Source: Tetradesmus obliquus (lineage: Eukaryota; Chlorophyta; Chlorophyceae; Sphaeropleales; Scenedesmaceae). From it: a stretch of 64,000 nt of DNA. The notes beneath the pieces were generated by a model, which was not told the origin of the DNA, did not search any database, and saw nothing but the letters and a program-made list of their open reading frames with translations. Position 1 is the first letter of the stretch. Each line of letters starts with the position of its first letter. A program made the translations under genes and the position numbers. Shown piece after piece: positions 48,843 through 59,509 of the stretch. The DNA lies in assembly GCA_030272155.1 (NCBI GenBank), contig CP126194.1, positions 4,579,501-4,643,500 on the forward strand, given 5' to 3'.

Positions 48843-50215
48843 CATGTGCTGTCACCCAGCCTGGAGCACAGCGTCCCAGCTATGAACAGCATAAACAAAG
48901 TAAAACATGCTTCTTTGGCTATTTCGAAACCTGCAACAGTCTTGGTGTCTGCTTCCTCTGCCTTTACACCTGTTCCTCACCCTGCAGCATGCTCCTGAAG
49001 AACCCAGACGTCGCCTGGTCAGACATCCCAGACCTGCCCAAGGCAGCTGCTGCGCTGCTGGAGCAGCAGTTCAGCCGCTGCACCTCCACCGTGCTGCGCT
49101 GCCAGCAGTCCACAGGCGGGGACACCACCAAGCTGCTCATACAGCTGCAGGATGGCATGCAGGTGGAGGCGGTGGTCATGCACTACGACACGTCAGGTGC
49201 GCACGAGGTGGTTTTGCACTTCATCAAAACTACAGTGCCAGCGTCAGCAACAGCAGCAGCAGCAGCAGCAACAGCGGCCTTGGGTGATGTGGCATTGCTG
49301 GAGGCATCCTTGCAGCTGCCATGCCCATCAATGCAGCACGACAGGAGCTGAAATGTTTTCAACAAAGAGTGACACAGCACACAGTGCTCCATCAGGAGGG
49401 CGACAGTAAAAGCATTGCAGTAGCGCGCTCTGCTACCTCTGCAGCAGAGAAACTCATTCATTTGGTGATGATGTGACTGTGCTGCCGCATCTCGTCTGGC
49501 GTCGTGTCCCTGCAGACCGTTACACAGGCAGGGAGGAGGCAGCCGGCTGGGGCAACAAGCGCAGCACGCTGTGCGTATCGTCACAAGTGGGCTGCCAGAT
49601 GGGCTGCACATTCTGCGCAACAGGTGCGTCAATTGCTTTGACACAGAGGACACCGCCACTGCAGCAAACCTGTAGCTAAGCTGTGTGGTGGGACTATCTT
49701 TGCAGCAGCGTACAATGCAGTGCAGGGCCAGCAATTGGCAACAGCGGGTGAGCAATGAGGTGCCAGTATGCTGGATAAGTTGTCAACTGCTGCTGCTGCT
49801 GCTGCTGCTGCAGGCACCATGGGCTTGAAGGGCAACTTGGGCTGCGGGGAGATTGTGGAGCAGCTGGTGCACGCCACGCGCGTGACGCCCATACGCAACA
49901 TCGTGTTCATGGTGGGTGGGGAGGCGTGCCATGAAAGGAAGCATGTCGTGTGTTGGTAGCATAATTGTAGAGCAGCTGGTGCATGCCCCTACTCAGCATC
50001 ATGTTCATGGTGGGCGGCGCTGCAGGAGCAGTTGCAAGCAGTTGGGCCTGCTATGTATTACCTTCTGAGAAGCACAATCGAGCCATGATTTGAGCGGCTT
50101 CAGACACTAGAGCCGCTGCCCAGCAGATAAAACTTCCTGGCTTCAACCTGCCTTGTACTGGTGCTGCAACATGTATGGTGTTACCTGTCTGTGACACCTG
50201 TCTCTCCTCTGCACT

Positions 50216-50256
<41 letters not shown>

Positions 50257-51765
50257 AGGGCATGGGTGAGCCGCTGAGCAACTACCAGGCAGTCAAGGCA
50301 GCCGTGGGCATGATGGGCGAGCCGCGCCTGTTTGGCATCGGGTGCCGCCACATCACCGTGTCAACTGTGGGCGTCATCCCGCGCATTAAGCAGATGGCTG
50401 CTGACCTGCCGGTGAGCTGGGCGGCTGTGCAATGCAATGCAATGCAATGCAATGCAGTGCAGCGCACTACCAAGGCAGGAGCAGTGCACTGCGGATGCAG
50501 CACATACCTCTGCTGCTGCTGCTGCTTGCCTGGTTCAGGGGCGTGTGTCACGTGCTCAACGCTGCTGTTTGCATCCCATCTCATCATGCACCTTGGCCGC
50601 CTGCCGATTCTCCCGTACGCTATATTCTGCAGGGAGTGAGCCTGGCGCTGTCGCTACATGCACCAACTCAAGAGCTGCGGCGCACCATCGTGCCCAGTGC
50701 ACGAGCCTACCCATTGGCCAAGCTGATGGACGCTGTGGCTGAGTACCAGGCGGCCAGCCAGCAGCGCGTGTTTGTGGAGTATGTGGTGCTGGCTGGAGTG
50801 AATGATGGCCCGGAGCAGGCACACGAGCTGGGGCAGCTGCTGCAGGTGCGCTGGCCAGGCAGTTCTCAGATGCTAACTGATGCAGCAGCAGTGTAGGAAA
50901 GCGCCACAGCTAGCCATTGCGACTGTATGCTCTTGTGAAGGGATGGCATGCCTTCAAACATGTGGGTGGTGCTGCAAGGGTGCAGCAGTTGGCAGGTCAT
51001 GCTGGGCTGCTGTGCACCTATGCATCAGCATGTACATTTTGCTGACACCCTACGGCATCTGCGTAAGTGCTGCTGCTGCTGCTGCTGCTGCTGTGCCCTG
51101 CAGGGCCGCGACATGGTGATCAACCTCATCCCCTGGAACCCCGTGTACCAGCCCGATGGCCCATTCTTTGCAGCGCCTGCCGAGGGCTCTGTGGAGGGCT
51201 TCCAGCGCATCCTGCGCAGCAGCTACGGCCTGCACTGCACAATTCGGCAGGAGAAGGGCCAGGACATATCAGGTGTGTGGGTGCTGCTGCTGCATTGCAT
51301 GGGCTGTGCTTTGGACACCTGCAGCAGTCGGAGTACGGCAGAGGAAGCAGGAGCAGCAGTGAGCAATTGTTCAAGGTTGCAGGTGCCAGCCGGAGAGGAT
51401 GCCCAGAGGTGGCAGGGACTCATTGCACAGTCTGCTATGTTCTGCTTGGTGCAATGCCTTGGGGCGGGCTTGTAAGCGCTGGAATTGCAGTTTGGTGAAG
51501 GGAGGGATTTGTGGGGGTTGCATGTAGCACAGGCACACAACATGCACGCCATATTGCTTGACAGCCTGCTGCTACCTTTGCTGCTGCTGCTGCTGCTGCT
51601 GGCGCTGCCAATGGTGTTGCTGCAGGTGCGTGTGGCCAGCTGGTGATCCAGCACGCGCAGCAGGCTGGCGGCTGCAGCAGCGAAGCAGCCGGCAGCAGCA
51701 GCAGCACTGGCGGGCTGAAGGACATAGAAGAGCTGGTGGCGGCTGCACCAGCAGCAGCGAGATGA
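48644..51765 (+). CDS. RlmN/Cfr-like radical SAM RNA methyltransferase
   Basis: Exons 48644-48753, 48988-49196, 49516-49623, 49814-49911, 50259-50411, 50633-50845, 51104-51272 and 51626-51765 (TGA); 399 residues, phases close. By analogy with bacterial RlmN it methylates C2 of an adenine in rRNA and/or tRNA. Visible hallmarks: STLCVSSQVGCQMGCTFCAT, holding the first methyl-carrier-pathway Cys and the CxxxCxxC cluster motif; GNLGCGEIVEQL; SAM-binding GMGEPLSNY; HITVSTVGVIPRI; LALSLHAPTQELRRTIVPSA; VEYVVLAGVNDGPEQAHEL; INLIPWNPV; and SGACGQL with the second catalytic Cys. The N-terminus (VWDLPAVLAAFRERGIKERH) matches the RlmN accessory domain. No clear presequence, so plastid or mitochondrial location is uncertain, though the bacterial-type enzyme suggests organelle ribosomes. 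Very Ser/Gly-rich C-terminus. Confidence 0.93.
49964..50019 (+). repeat. Degenerate copy of the end of exon 4 and its donor (RlmN-like gene)
   Basis: ATTGTAGAGCAGCTGGTGCA ... ATCATGTTCATGGTGGGCGG copies the 3' end of exon 49814-49911 (ATTGTGGAGCAGCTGGTGCA ... ATCGTGTTCATGGTGGGTGG) with an internal deletion of about 14 bp. The copy keeps a GTGGGC donor. Confidence 0.85.
50219..50256 (+). repeat. (CTG)~12 tract running into a 3' splice site
   Basis: CTG run ending in the CAG acceptor of the fifth exon of the RlmN-like gene; similar shorter runs precede its fourth (about 49791) and seventh (about 51069) exons. Confidence 0.9.
50428..50455 (+). repeat. (TGCAA)n pentanucleotide repeat
   Basis: Five TGCAA units just inside an intron of the RlmN-like gene, close after the GTGAGC donor. 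Confidence 0.85.
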
Positions 51766-54149
51766 CGATGTTGGCGTTAGCTGTTCGGCTTCCTGTGAAC
51801 TGTTGTTGAGTTGACGCGCTCTCGTGATGAGGCCTTGCTGCTGTGAGCAGGACGCATGTCCTCTGGCGTGTTTTGATGATGTCGCATGTATCGCCTTGTA
51901 GGAGGGCGGTGTGGACAGGCACAATGTTGTCTGCGTCAGACGACAGCTGCTTTATTACTATGTCTTGAGAGCATGCCCGCTACTGTGACATACTATACAG
52001 GCTGTTTATGGCAGATATGCAGTGTTGCAGTCAAGGCTTTGCAGCTGGCACGTATAACGATACAGTCGCCCTAATTCTGCGCAACTTGGCTGCATCATAA
52101 TGCAACATGGCTTCTTAATTATGCAACATGGCATTAAAAGGCCTTGCCAAGACAGGCTGTCGTTTGGCTGTGTTGTCTGGTCGTGAGTGAACATCATGTT
52201 GCATCGTGCTTTTGCACTGTGTGCTACCTGTAACTCTTTACACGGTCTGGTCACGCAACAACCTTGGATGTGGCGGCAGCTTTTCAAACAGGCAGGTTCA
52301 GGGCTGGGTCCGTTTACTACTTATATCAGCTGCAATCAAACGATTCAGATCTACACTACAAGCATACTATAAGCATAATAACATGAAGACGCACGTCCAG
52401 CCTCTTACACAAGTCACGGCACCTACTTTGTGCCTGCCGCCATCGACGCACTGCGCACCAGCGGCAGTAAACGCCAGCTGAAGGCTCAGCCAGCGCTGCT
52501 GCCAAATGCCGGCATGCTGCGCAGCACACATAATGGACGGGGCAACATGCAAGTGGCACAGGGATTGCCCATGATAAGGTTGCCCTGCAGGACAACTGCT
52601 AGGATGCACAATGCCCACTCAATCTGCAGAAGGATATGTGCAGATGGAAGCTATCTACACCTCACGCCATTAGCTGGGTGCTGTCTGCAAAGATATCTTT
52701 CAAAGCATCGATGCTGTGCTGCAGCAGTACACACAAGACAGCCATTTTTTCAGTGCTACACAGTAGCCGGCGGCAACTTGTCTAAATGCTGTGTCAGCAC
52801 AACGACATCATCTACACGTGACACTAGTCTGCACCATCAACCAGGCAGCACTAACGCCGGCAATTGAAGTGCAGGCTGGTGTGCACTCGCAGCGAGCCTT
52901 AATTGAACCGTCACGCAACCCAGCCAGCTGGCCTGCTGCTGCCAGCCGCAACAGCAGCGGCTAGGCCCGGACTAGGCTGCAGCGCCCGTGGCAGACTTCA
53001 AAGTAAATCGAATCATATGACATATGCAGCAAGAACTCTGCAGACTGGGTATGGTACAACGCTGCAAACAAGTGGCTTTTGATGCCGCACTACATATCAT
53101 CAAATCCCTCAGCCTCTAGAGGGTTCCCGCACCAGTGCAAGCCACTAGGCCTAGCGCAGCAGGCAGGACTGCGGGCATTGCCGCAGCGCTTGCATGATTT
53201 GTAGAGCTGCACCGCTGCACAGCAGGGTGCAGCACCGACCACAGGGCCCACAGCATCATCATCATCATATTACCATTCAGGGCCCAGAGCATGACAGCCA
53301 GGCCGCACCTGATCAGATCATAATGCTAGCAGCTCCGGGTTAGACTGAGAGCACCATCCTACAAATGAAGGAAGCGGCAGCATCCTGCATCCTGCCGGAT
53401 GTGCATGTACAAATGCGTCGCTTTGGGTAAGCACATGAATACGATGATGAAGGGGAGGCACAAAATGCCTGCATACTGTGAACCTACACAAACACACGTA
53501 CACCATGCTGCGACACACGGTGTCCCAGCTCGACCTGCTGCTAAACAAACGCAGGAATTGCTCCACCAAACTTGAGGTGTGTCAAGATGTGTCAGCATAA
53601 TGCCCAACACTGGGGGGTGAGCCCTCAGAAGGGCTCTGCAGGATGCAGGCAGCTCCTCACAGATGGCACTATAGCAGCCCCATCAGCAGAAACATCTGGC
53701 TGCCGGCGGCCAGCAGCTCCGCGCTAAAAAACTCCACGCATGCGACACAGCGCTGAAGGACACTGCTGTGTGATGTGCACACAAGTCGAGGCAGTGCCCT
53801 TGGCTGCAGCACTGTGCTGCGTGCAATCTGCATCCCAATACTGACAAAGAGGTTGTGTACAAGACGGCAGATGAGGAGGATATTGCCAGTGCCTGCTTGG
53901 GTGCCACAGCGCACTGCTACTGCACCATGCAAGGGCACAGCACTGCACCTTGCTCAGCCACATCTGCCTTGAGTGCCACAAAAGGCACTGATACACACGT
54001 ATGTTACAGAGAGCCGATGATGGGATGGTAACAGCACAACGGAAGACGCCTGTTGCTTCTGCCTGTCCTGCATGCATGCACTGCTTGTGAGCACACGTGT
54101 TCCTGCAAGCGCTACTGCTGCTGCTGCTGCAGCTGCTGCTGTGGCAGCT
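51766..54149. other. Intergenic between convergent RlmN-like and F-box/LysM genes
   Basis: 2.4 kb with no recognisable exon. A plus-strand TGTAA near 52229 and a minus-strand TGTAA (TTACA, 54004-54008) are candidate poly(A) signals of the two flanking genes. A short (CAT)n run lies near 53257. The stretch 52000-53300 is AT-richer than its surroundings, with no hint of a TATA-driven gene. Confidence 0.45.
54004..54008 (-). terminator. Candidate TGTAA polyadenylation signal of the F-box/LysM gene
   Basis: Minus-strand TGTAA about 142 bp after the stop codon. Confidence 0.4.
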
Positions 54150-55328
54150 TCACAGCCCGGCCTTGCCCTCGATCCAGCGCTGTACGGGCGCGGTGCGGAT
54201 GGGCCCGGGCGTGGTGCCCTCCCAAGCCAGGTCTTGAGCTGTGCAGAGGCACAGGCAGGCAGGCAGGCAGGCAGCCAGCAGGCACAGCAGCAGTCTCAGT
54301 TTGTCAGAGACATGTATTTCACGCATGTGTCGGGCCGCGCGTGGTGCCCTCCCAGGCCAGGTCTTACGCTGCAGCGGCGCAGGCAGCCAAAGCAGAGCAG
54401 CAGGCAGCGCAGCAGGCAGAGCAGAGCAGCATGTTGGTTGGCAGAGCTGACGCAGCGATGGCGCTGCACCACCATACGCGCGCCAGGGGCTGGCAGCGCC
54501 ACGTTTGCAGGTGCGCCAGCCAGCCGCCAGTTCACTGGATCACAAGAACATGTTATAACACATGTCACAAGGAGGAAATTAACACTCACCGAAGGCCTCC
54601 ATGGCTGCCTTGATGTCGCCGCCCGCCTCGCCCAGGTAAAACTTGGCTGTGTCGGCATCCACGTGCAGGCTGCGCCCCAGCAGCTGGCACAGCTTCGCCT
54701 CCAGTGCCTCGAGCTGGGGCAGCAGACATGTGTAAACCGGGCACATTCTTTATACTCAAGTAGTGAAGGATGTTGCAGGTGACACATATTTAGAGCTGGC
54801 ACAGCTTGGCCGCGAGGGCCCCAGCTGCGGCTCACAAGCGGCGCAGTGCGCGCAACAGTCGCAACACTGGATGATCAACATGTACGAACGTGTGCATGTG
54901 GGCGAGCAGCATCAAAGCAGGCGGAAACATAGACAGTTGACAGCGGACCAATAAGTTTTGCTCAAGTCCGTATGCGTTTGCCTGCTGTCACGGGCAAGCG
55001 ATCAGACTGTGCATGCGTGATCCAGTTGCATCCAGCAAACTTGCACCTAGCCGTACCTTGAAAGAACTCTGGCCTGCACCGCCCTGGCCCTGCGAGTGCA
55101 CGTGCAGCTGACGCTCTTCCTCTGCCCCTGCGCCTGTGCCCTCCTGCTGCTGCTGGTGCAGGCCGCCGCGCAGCACCGCAAACTGGCGCTTGGACAGAGG
55201 GCAGAAAGCAAAGCTGACCAGCTGACCCTGCAGCTGCTCACGGCTGGCCACTGCATGTTGGATCAGCACAGGAACAACAGGAGGGCTTTGAGCGCACATC
55301 TAAGCGTCACAGCAGACATATGGTGATC

Positions 55329-55362
<34 letters not shown>

Positions 55363-56859
55363 CTGCAACAGAAGGTGCAAGAGTCTCTGCATCAAACGCT
55401 GCTGTGACAAAGCGGCTGTCCTTGCAACAAGGCCATGTTCAGTGGGTGCACCATGCGCACAGCTTCTTCTTGCTAACCGTACTGATGCGCCAGACCGTCA
55501 GGACTCTCGACCCGTGCCACGCACTCACCTGGTATGAAGAGGTGTGTGCGTGAGTGCAGCGAGTGCTCCGTCATCAGGTTGTTCACGCGCTTGAGGCCAG
55601 GCACGTCGAGGCCGTGGCGCACCGCCAGCATCTGCAGCGTATCTGTGCGCAGCACCACGTGCTGCCTCACAAAGCTGGCCAGCGCGGCGGTCTGCATGAT
55701 TGCACGCGGCAGTGTAACAACAAATGGAAAGGAGTCGGCCGGTGTTCAGCACAGTGCAGGTAGGGGTTGTGTTGACACACAAGTTGCTGTATGCTGAAGC
55801 ACAGCCTTACGGCGACAGGGCATGCTCTGTTGTACTGCATGTGCAACTGCCGAATGTGTGTACACCAGGCGCCGCCAGGCGTGGTGCACAGCAAGCTGTG
55901 TGCACGAAGTCAGCTACGTTCATCTCAATGTGGGCCTTTGCCCCAGGCTATTGCGCTGCACATGCCATCAGAAACCAACACAGCTTGCCCTGCAAGCCTG
56001 CCCGGCTGCATTACGTTGCAAACGGCCTGCTTGCGCTGCAAACCTTCACATGGCCTCATATGGCCACAGGCACGCGCACATGCTGCTGCTGTGTGCCGGC
56101 TGGCAGCTGTTGCGTCGCACCTCAAAGAACTGCAGCTGCCTTGGCTGGCCATGCACGCCCAGCAGCTGCCAGTGGCGGATGAACGAGGCCTTGCGCACCT
56201 GGCAAAACAGCAGTTAGAAGCCACACATACAGCACCGCACAGCAGGTGGTGCACCACAGCATCTGAGCAACATGGTGGCGCAGCAGCAGCTTGAGCATCA
56301 TAAAAGCCTGTTATTGTTTTGGCTGCACAATTAGGCAAACGCAAGGTCGCTCTTTTGCTGTACTGGTTGCTGTGTGCGCATGAGCATCAACCTTCGCGTT
56401 TCACTTGGCTGTGCATGTAGACGCATGGAGGAGCGCTGCTTGCAGGACCGCTGCTGCTGTTTTGCAGCCCTGTGGGGCGAGCTAAGGGATTGTGCAGCGC
56501 AAAATCAGTCAAGATGTTCAGTGTCATGTGCGGGCAGCCGATGCAGGGGGGGAGTATTGCAGTTGTGTGGGTTAACCAGAGGACCCCCTAGTGCCATGTG
56601 GCCAGCAGGTGGTGTGTCTCACTTGCAGGTCGCTGGCCACTTGCCGCCACAGCTTGCATGTGCACCTTGCCTTGGCCAGCAGCCTAGGCTCGAGCAGCTC
56701 AAACACCATGCCAAGAACCCCTTCAATGTCCAGCACTCCTTGGGAGCATTGCTGCTGCTGCTCCTGATGCTGCGGTTGCCGCTGCTGCAGCTGCTCCTCC
56801 TGGTGTCTAGTATGGTCCATTGGCCCCTTCAAAACCAGGTTGCACGCATCTCGATCCAT
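54150..56859 (-). CDS. F-box protein with LysM domain and C-terminal UBA-like region
   Basis: Minus-strand exons 56859-56623, 56198-56121, 55691-55529, 55250-55057, 54713-54590 and 54238-54150 (TGA); 294 residues, phases close. Residues about 45-105 form an F-box (VLGMVFELLEPRLLAKARCT, CKLWRQVASDLQ, then RHWQLLGV). Residues about 108-160 are a LysM domain (ASFVRQHVVLRTDTLQMLAV, HGLDVPGLKRVNNL, HLFIP). A poorly conserved Gln-rich stretch follows, then KLCQLLGRSLHVDADTAKFY and GGDIKAAMEAF, a UBA/CUE-like helical unit. The chain ends with a conserved-looking PVQRWIEGKAGL. The same order occurs in the plant F-box/LysM protein At1g55000. LysM inside an intracellular ubiquitin-ligase adaptor is unusual, since most LysM proteins bind glycans outside the cell. 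Function unknown. Confidence 0.84.
54332..54374 (-). repeat. Copy of the last-exon start with acceptor inside the preceding intron (F-box/LysM gene)
   Basis: Near-copy of 54201-54245. The sense strand reads CTGCAG then CGTAAGACCTGGCCTGGGAG, against the real CACAG then CTCAAGACCTGGCTTGGGAG. In the phase set by the previous exon the copy meets TAA at its second codon. A (GGCA)n run (about 54250-54272) separates the copies. Confidence 0.85.
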
Positions 56860-57256
56860 GTGATTGGCTGGCAAAGAAGTTTACGTCGGACTTTCCGAGT
56901 GGGATTGCGGTTGCAGCAGGGTGAGCTTGGCGACAACAACATGTAACGGTCTCTTATTGAATGTTCTACCAACAGAACACATCTAATCTGCAGCCTAACT
57001 CACCGTGCTGGCAGACAAAGCTAAAGCCTGGCAGTGTACCGTGTCACAGCTGGTCCGTATGCCATGCAACACGACCAGGTACTAATCAGCACCAGAAGAA
57101 GTCACAACTCAACGACTGTCTACCTTTATTTGACATCTTGACGAGTACTGCCTTGAAAAGACAGCTGCTCAACGGATTGAATCACAGCTGACACACGAGA
57201 CACCAAAGCGCCCTGATCACTGCGTCCGCTCAGCTGAAAAGCTAGATTCAAACAGA
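56860..57256. promoter_or_regulatory. Divergent promoter region between F-box/LysM and three-TM protein genes
   Basis: 397 bp between the two start codons; no TATA box recognised. Both 5' UTRs must fit here. Confidence 0.45.
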
Positions 57257-59509
57257 ATGTCGTCGTTTACGGGCTGGCGGGTGCTGGTGAACTTCTTGCT
57301 GCCCCCGCCCATGCTGCTCACGTTCCTGCTGGTGCTGCCCTTCCCACGCAATGTGCGCAAGGGCCTCCTGCTGTTCACCAGCAAGGTCCTAAACTTCCCA
57401 GTGTGTAAGTAGCGAACGTGCAGAACTGGCAGCTACAGCTCACAGCAGCCATAATCAGCAACCAACCTTGACACGGTGCTGCTGTTGCTGCTGCATTGCA
57501 GTGGGAGGCATACGGTTTGTGCACATGGCCCTCATCCTGTCTGGCGTGCCTCTAGCGGGTGAGTGGCAACTTGGCAAGACGTTTCTGATAACAGCCAGAG
57601 TGCTATGGCAGGAGTCTCGGCATGAGCCCATGTTGCTGTCAACCTCGGACCCTGTCGCGCTTGCTGTGCACGTGCATGCACACTGCATGTGTGCATTCAA
57701 GGCCTTCACATGTTGCAGCGAAGCTAGAACACCGCCAGGTGTTGCTGGTCAACATTTGACATGGTCTGCGCCATTCACAGCACGGGGACAGCAGAGCTTG
57801 CAGCAGCTGCTCGCTATAGTTGCACACAGCAGGCAGTTGCCACGCGCCCCCCCCCCCCCCCCCCCCACTGACACAGTTTCCACCACAACAGCGGCGGGTA
57901 TCCTAGCCCAACCTGCAGCAAGCTGTGCGCTTGTGGTGACCAGCAGCATGACATCTGTGTCTGCTGCATCCCCTGCTGTCCCCTCCGCTGCATCGCGGCT
58001 GCCACTGCCTGGCATTGACAGCCCAGGTACGTGTTCTGCTGGCTGCCGCTGTTGCCATGCAAAGCTTGTAACAACCTCCTGCTGCTGCCGCTGCTGCTGC
58101 TGCCACGTCAGACTCGGGCTTCCGCACCTTCAAGTAATGCGCATCGGCATCCTGAACACTTTCTCGTGCTGCTGCTGCTGCCGCGCCAGACTCGGGCTTC
58201 CGCACCTTCAAGAGCGCGCAGGAGGCGCTGGACCACGAGCTGACCCCCAACCAGCGCATCAGCGTGCTGGCCAAGAAGTGGCGCGAGGAGCGCAACTTCT
58301 GGATCGCTGCCATGGCGTTTACGCTCTGGTGGTGAGTGAGGGGCTTGGGGTGCAAAGGGATGCAGCCACGGGGCGTGTGCATGCAGCGCAACACAGCACT
58401 GTTTCTGGTGTCAGAGCCTGAAGGCAGCATTGTGCTTGTCGGAGCCTGCAAGGCTCATGCTGCAGCAGCATAGCTTCAGCTCGCCGGTCAGCAAGGGGAG
58501 TCAGCTGCAGATCTGTAACAGCAGTGCTGTGCTGGATTGCAGCAGTTGTTGTTGGGCATGTGCCGTCTTTGGCGTGGCGCTGCACAGTCGGCGCTGTTTG
58601 TGCTTGGTGATCTTGAAGCAAGATGACGAAGCATAATCAACAGCACCTGTGCGGCGCCACACAAAAGCGGCAGTAGCAATGACATCGCTGCATGCCCGCG
58701 CAGCGCTGCTGTTACTTCAACCGCTTGATAAGCGGCATCATAAGCGGCCTCCTGCAGGCTCTATTATCAACATCTGCCAGGGCCACCGACAACCGATGCG
58801 ACCTCACATTGCAAGACATGCTGGTCTCTTTTTTGCGCAACTTCACAAATCCTGCTGCTGCTGCTGCTGCTGCTGCTACTGCTGTTTCCCCGCAGCCTGC
58901 TGACTGTGCTGTACGCGCAGGTGGGCCAGGCGCTGCGTGTGCATGATGCGCTGGACAGGGCCCTGGCTGAGCTGAATGAGCTCAAGGGCATAGAGCCGGC
59001 CACACCCGCCACCACCAAGATGAGCAACATGGCCGGCAACGCAGCCAGCAACGTGGCAGGCGCAGCAAGCAACGTAGCAGGTGTGCAGTTGCGCAGTTAC
59101 GCAGTTGCGCGGCAGGCTGAGGGTATGCAGGCTTGCGCAACATGGCTTGTTTGCAGGTGTGGTGGCGGGGTGCTCCATTGTGTCAGCAGCAACGCATGGA
59201 TGAGAGGGTGCCAGGACAGTACTTTGTGCTGAGTCCCGCTGCCAGTACCGGCCAGGGCAGAAGCAGTGCGTGATCTGCAGTACATATGTGCCTTCCATCC
59301 TCACTTGGCAACCAACATGCACTGCTGCTGCTGCTGCGTGCTGTCCTGCAGGCCGCTTGGGCTTTGGCAAGAAGAAGGGGTCGGGCGACATGCCAGAGCA
59401 GTGTGCAGTAGGCGAGGGTGGCAATGCCACGGAGGCACTGGAGACGGAGCTGACCCCTGCAGGCCCGGCAGCAGGCGGCGCGCGGCGCAGGGCGGTTGCA
59501 AAGGCGTAA
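57257..59509 (+). CDS. Three-TM ER membrane protein, possibly BAP29/BAP31-like
   Basis: Exons 57257-57404, 57502-57558, 58190-58331, 58896-59080 and 59352-59509 (TAA); 229 residues, phases close. Three hydrophobic segments: residues about 8-29 (LVNFLLPPPMLLTFLLVLPF), about 52-68 (IRFVHMALILSGVPLA) and about 107-125 (NFWIAAMAFTLWWCLLTVLY). Between the second and third is a polar loop ending AKKWREERNFW, similar to the conserved arginine-rich stretch before the last helix of BAP31 proteins. A cytosolic tail follows with a possible coiled coil (HDALDRALAELNELKG), an SNMAGNAASNVAG repeat and a Lys/Arg-rich end. BAP31-type proteins chaperone membrane proteins in the ER. The assignment rests on topology and that one stretch; another three-TM family is possible. 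Confidence 0.6.
57847..57866 (+). repeat. Homopolymer C20
   Basis: Twenty consecutive C residues inside the second intron of the three-TM protein gene. Confidence 0.95.
58102..58134 (+). repeat. Copy of an exon start with acceptor, followed by a stop (three-TM protein gene)
   Basis: GTCAG then ACTCGGGCTTCCGCACCTTC AAG copies the true start of exon 58190-58331. It lies 78 bp upstream in the same frame but runs directly into TAA at 58135-58137. Confidence 0.93.
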
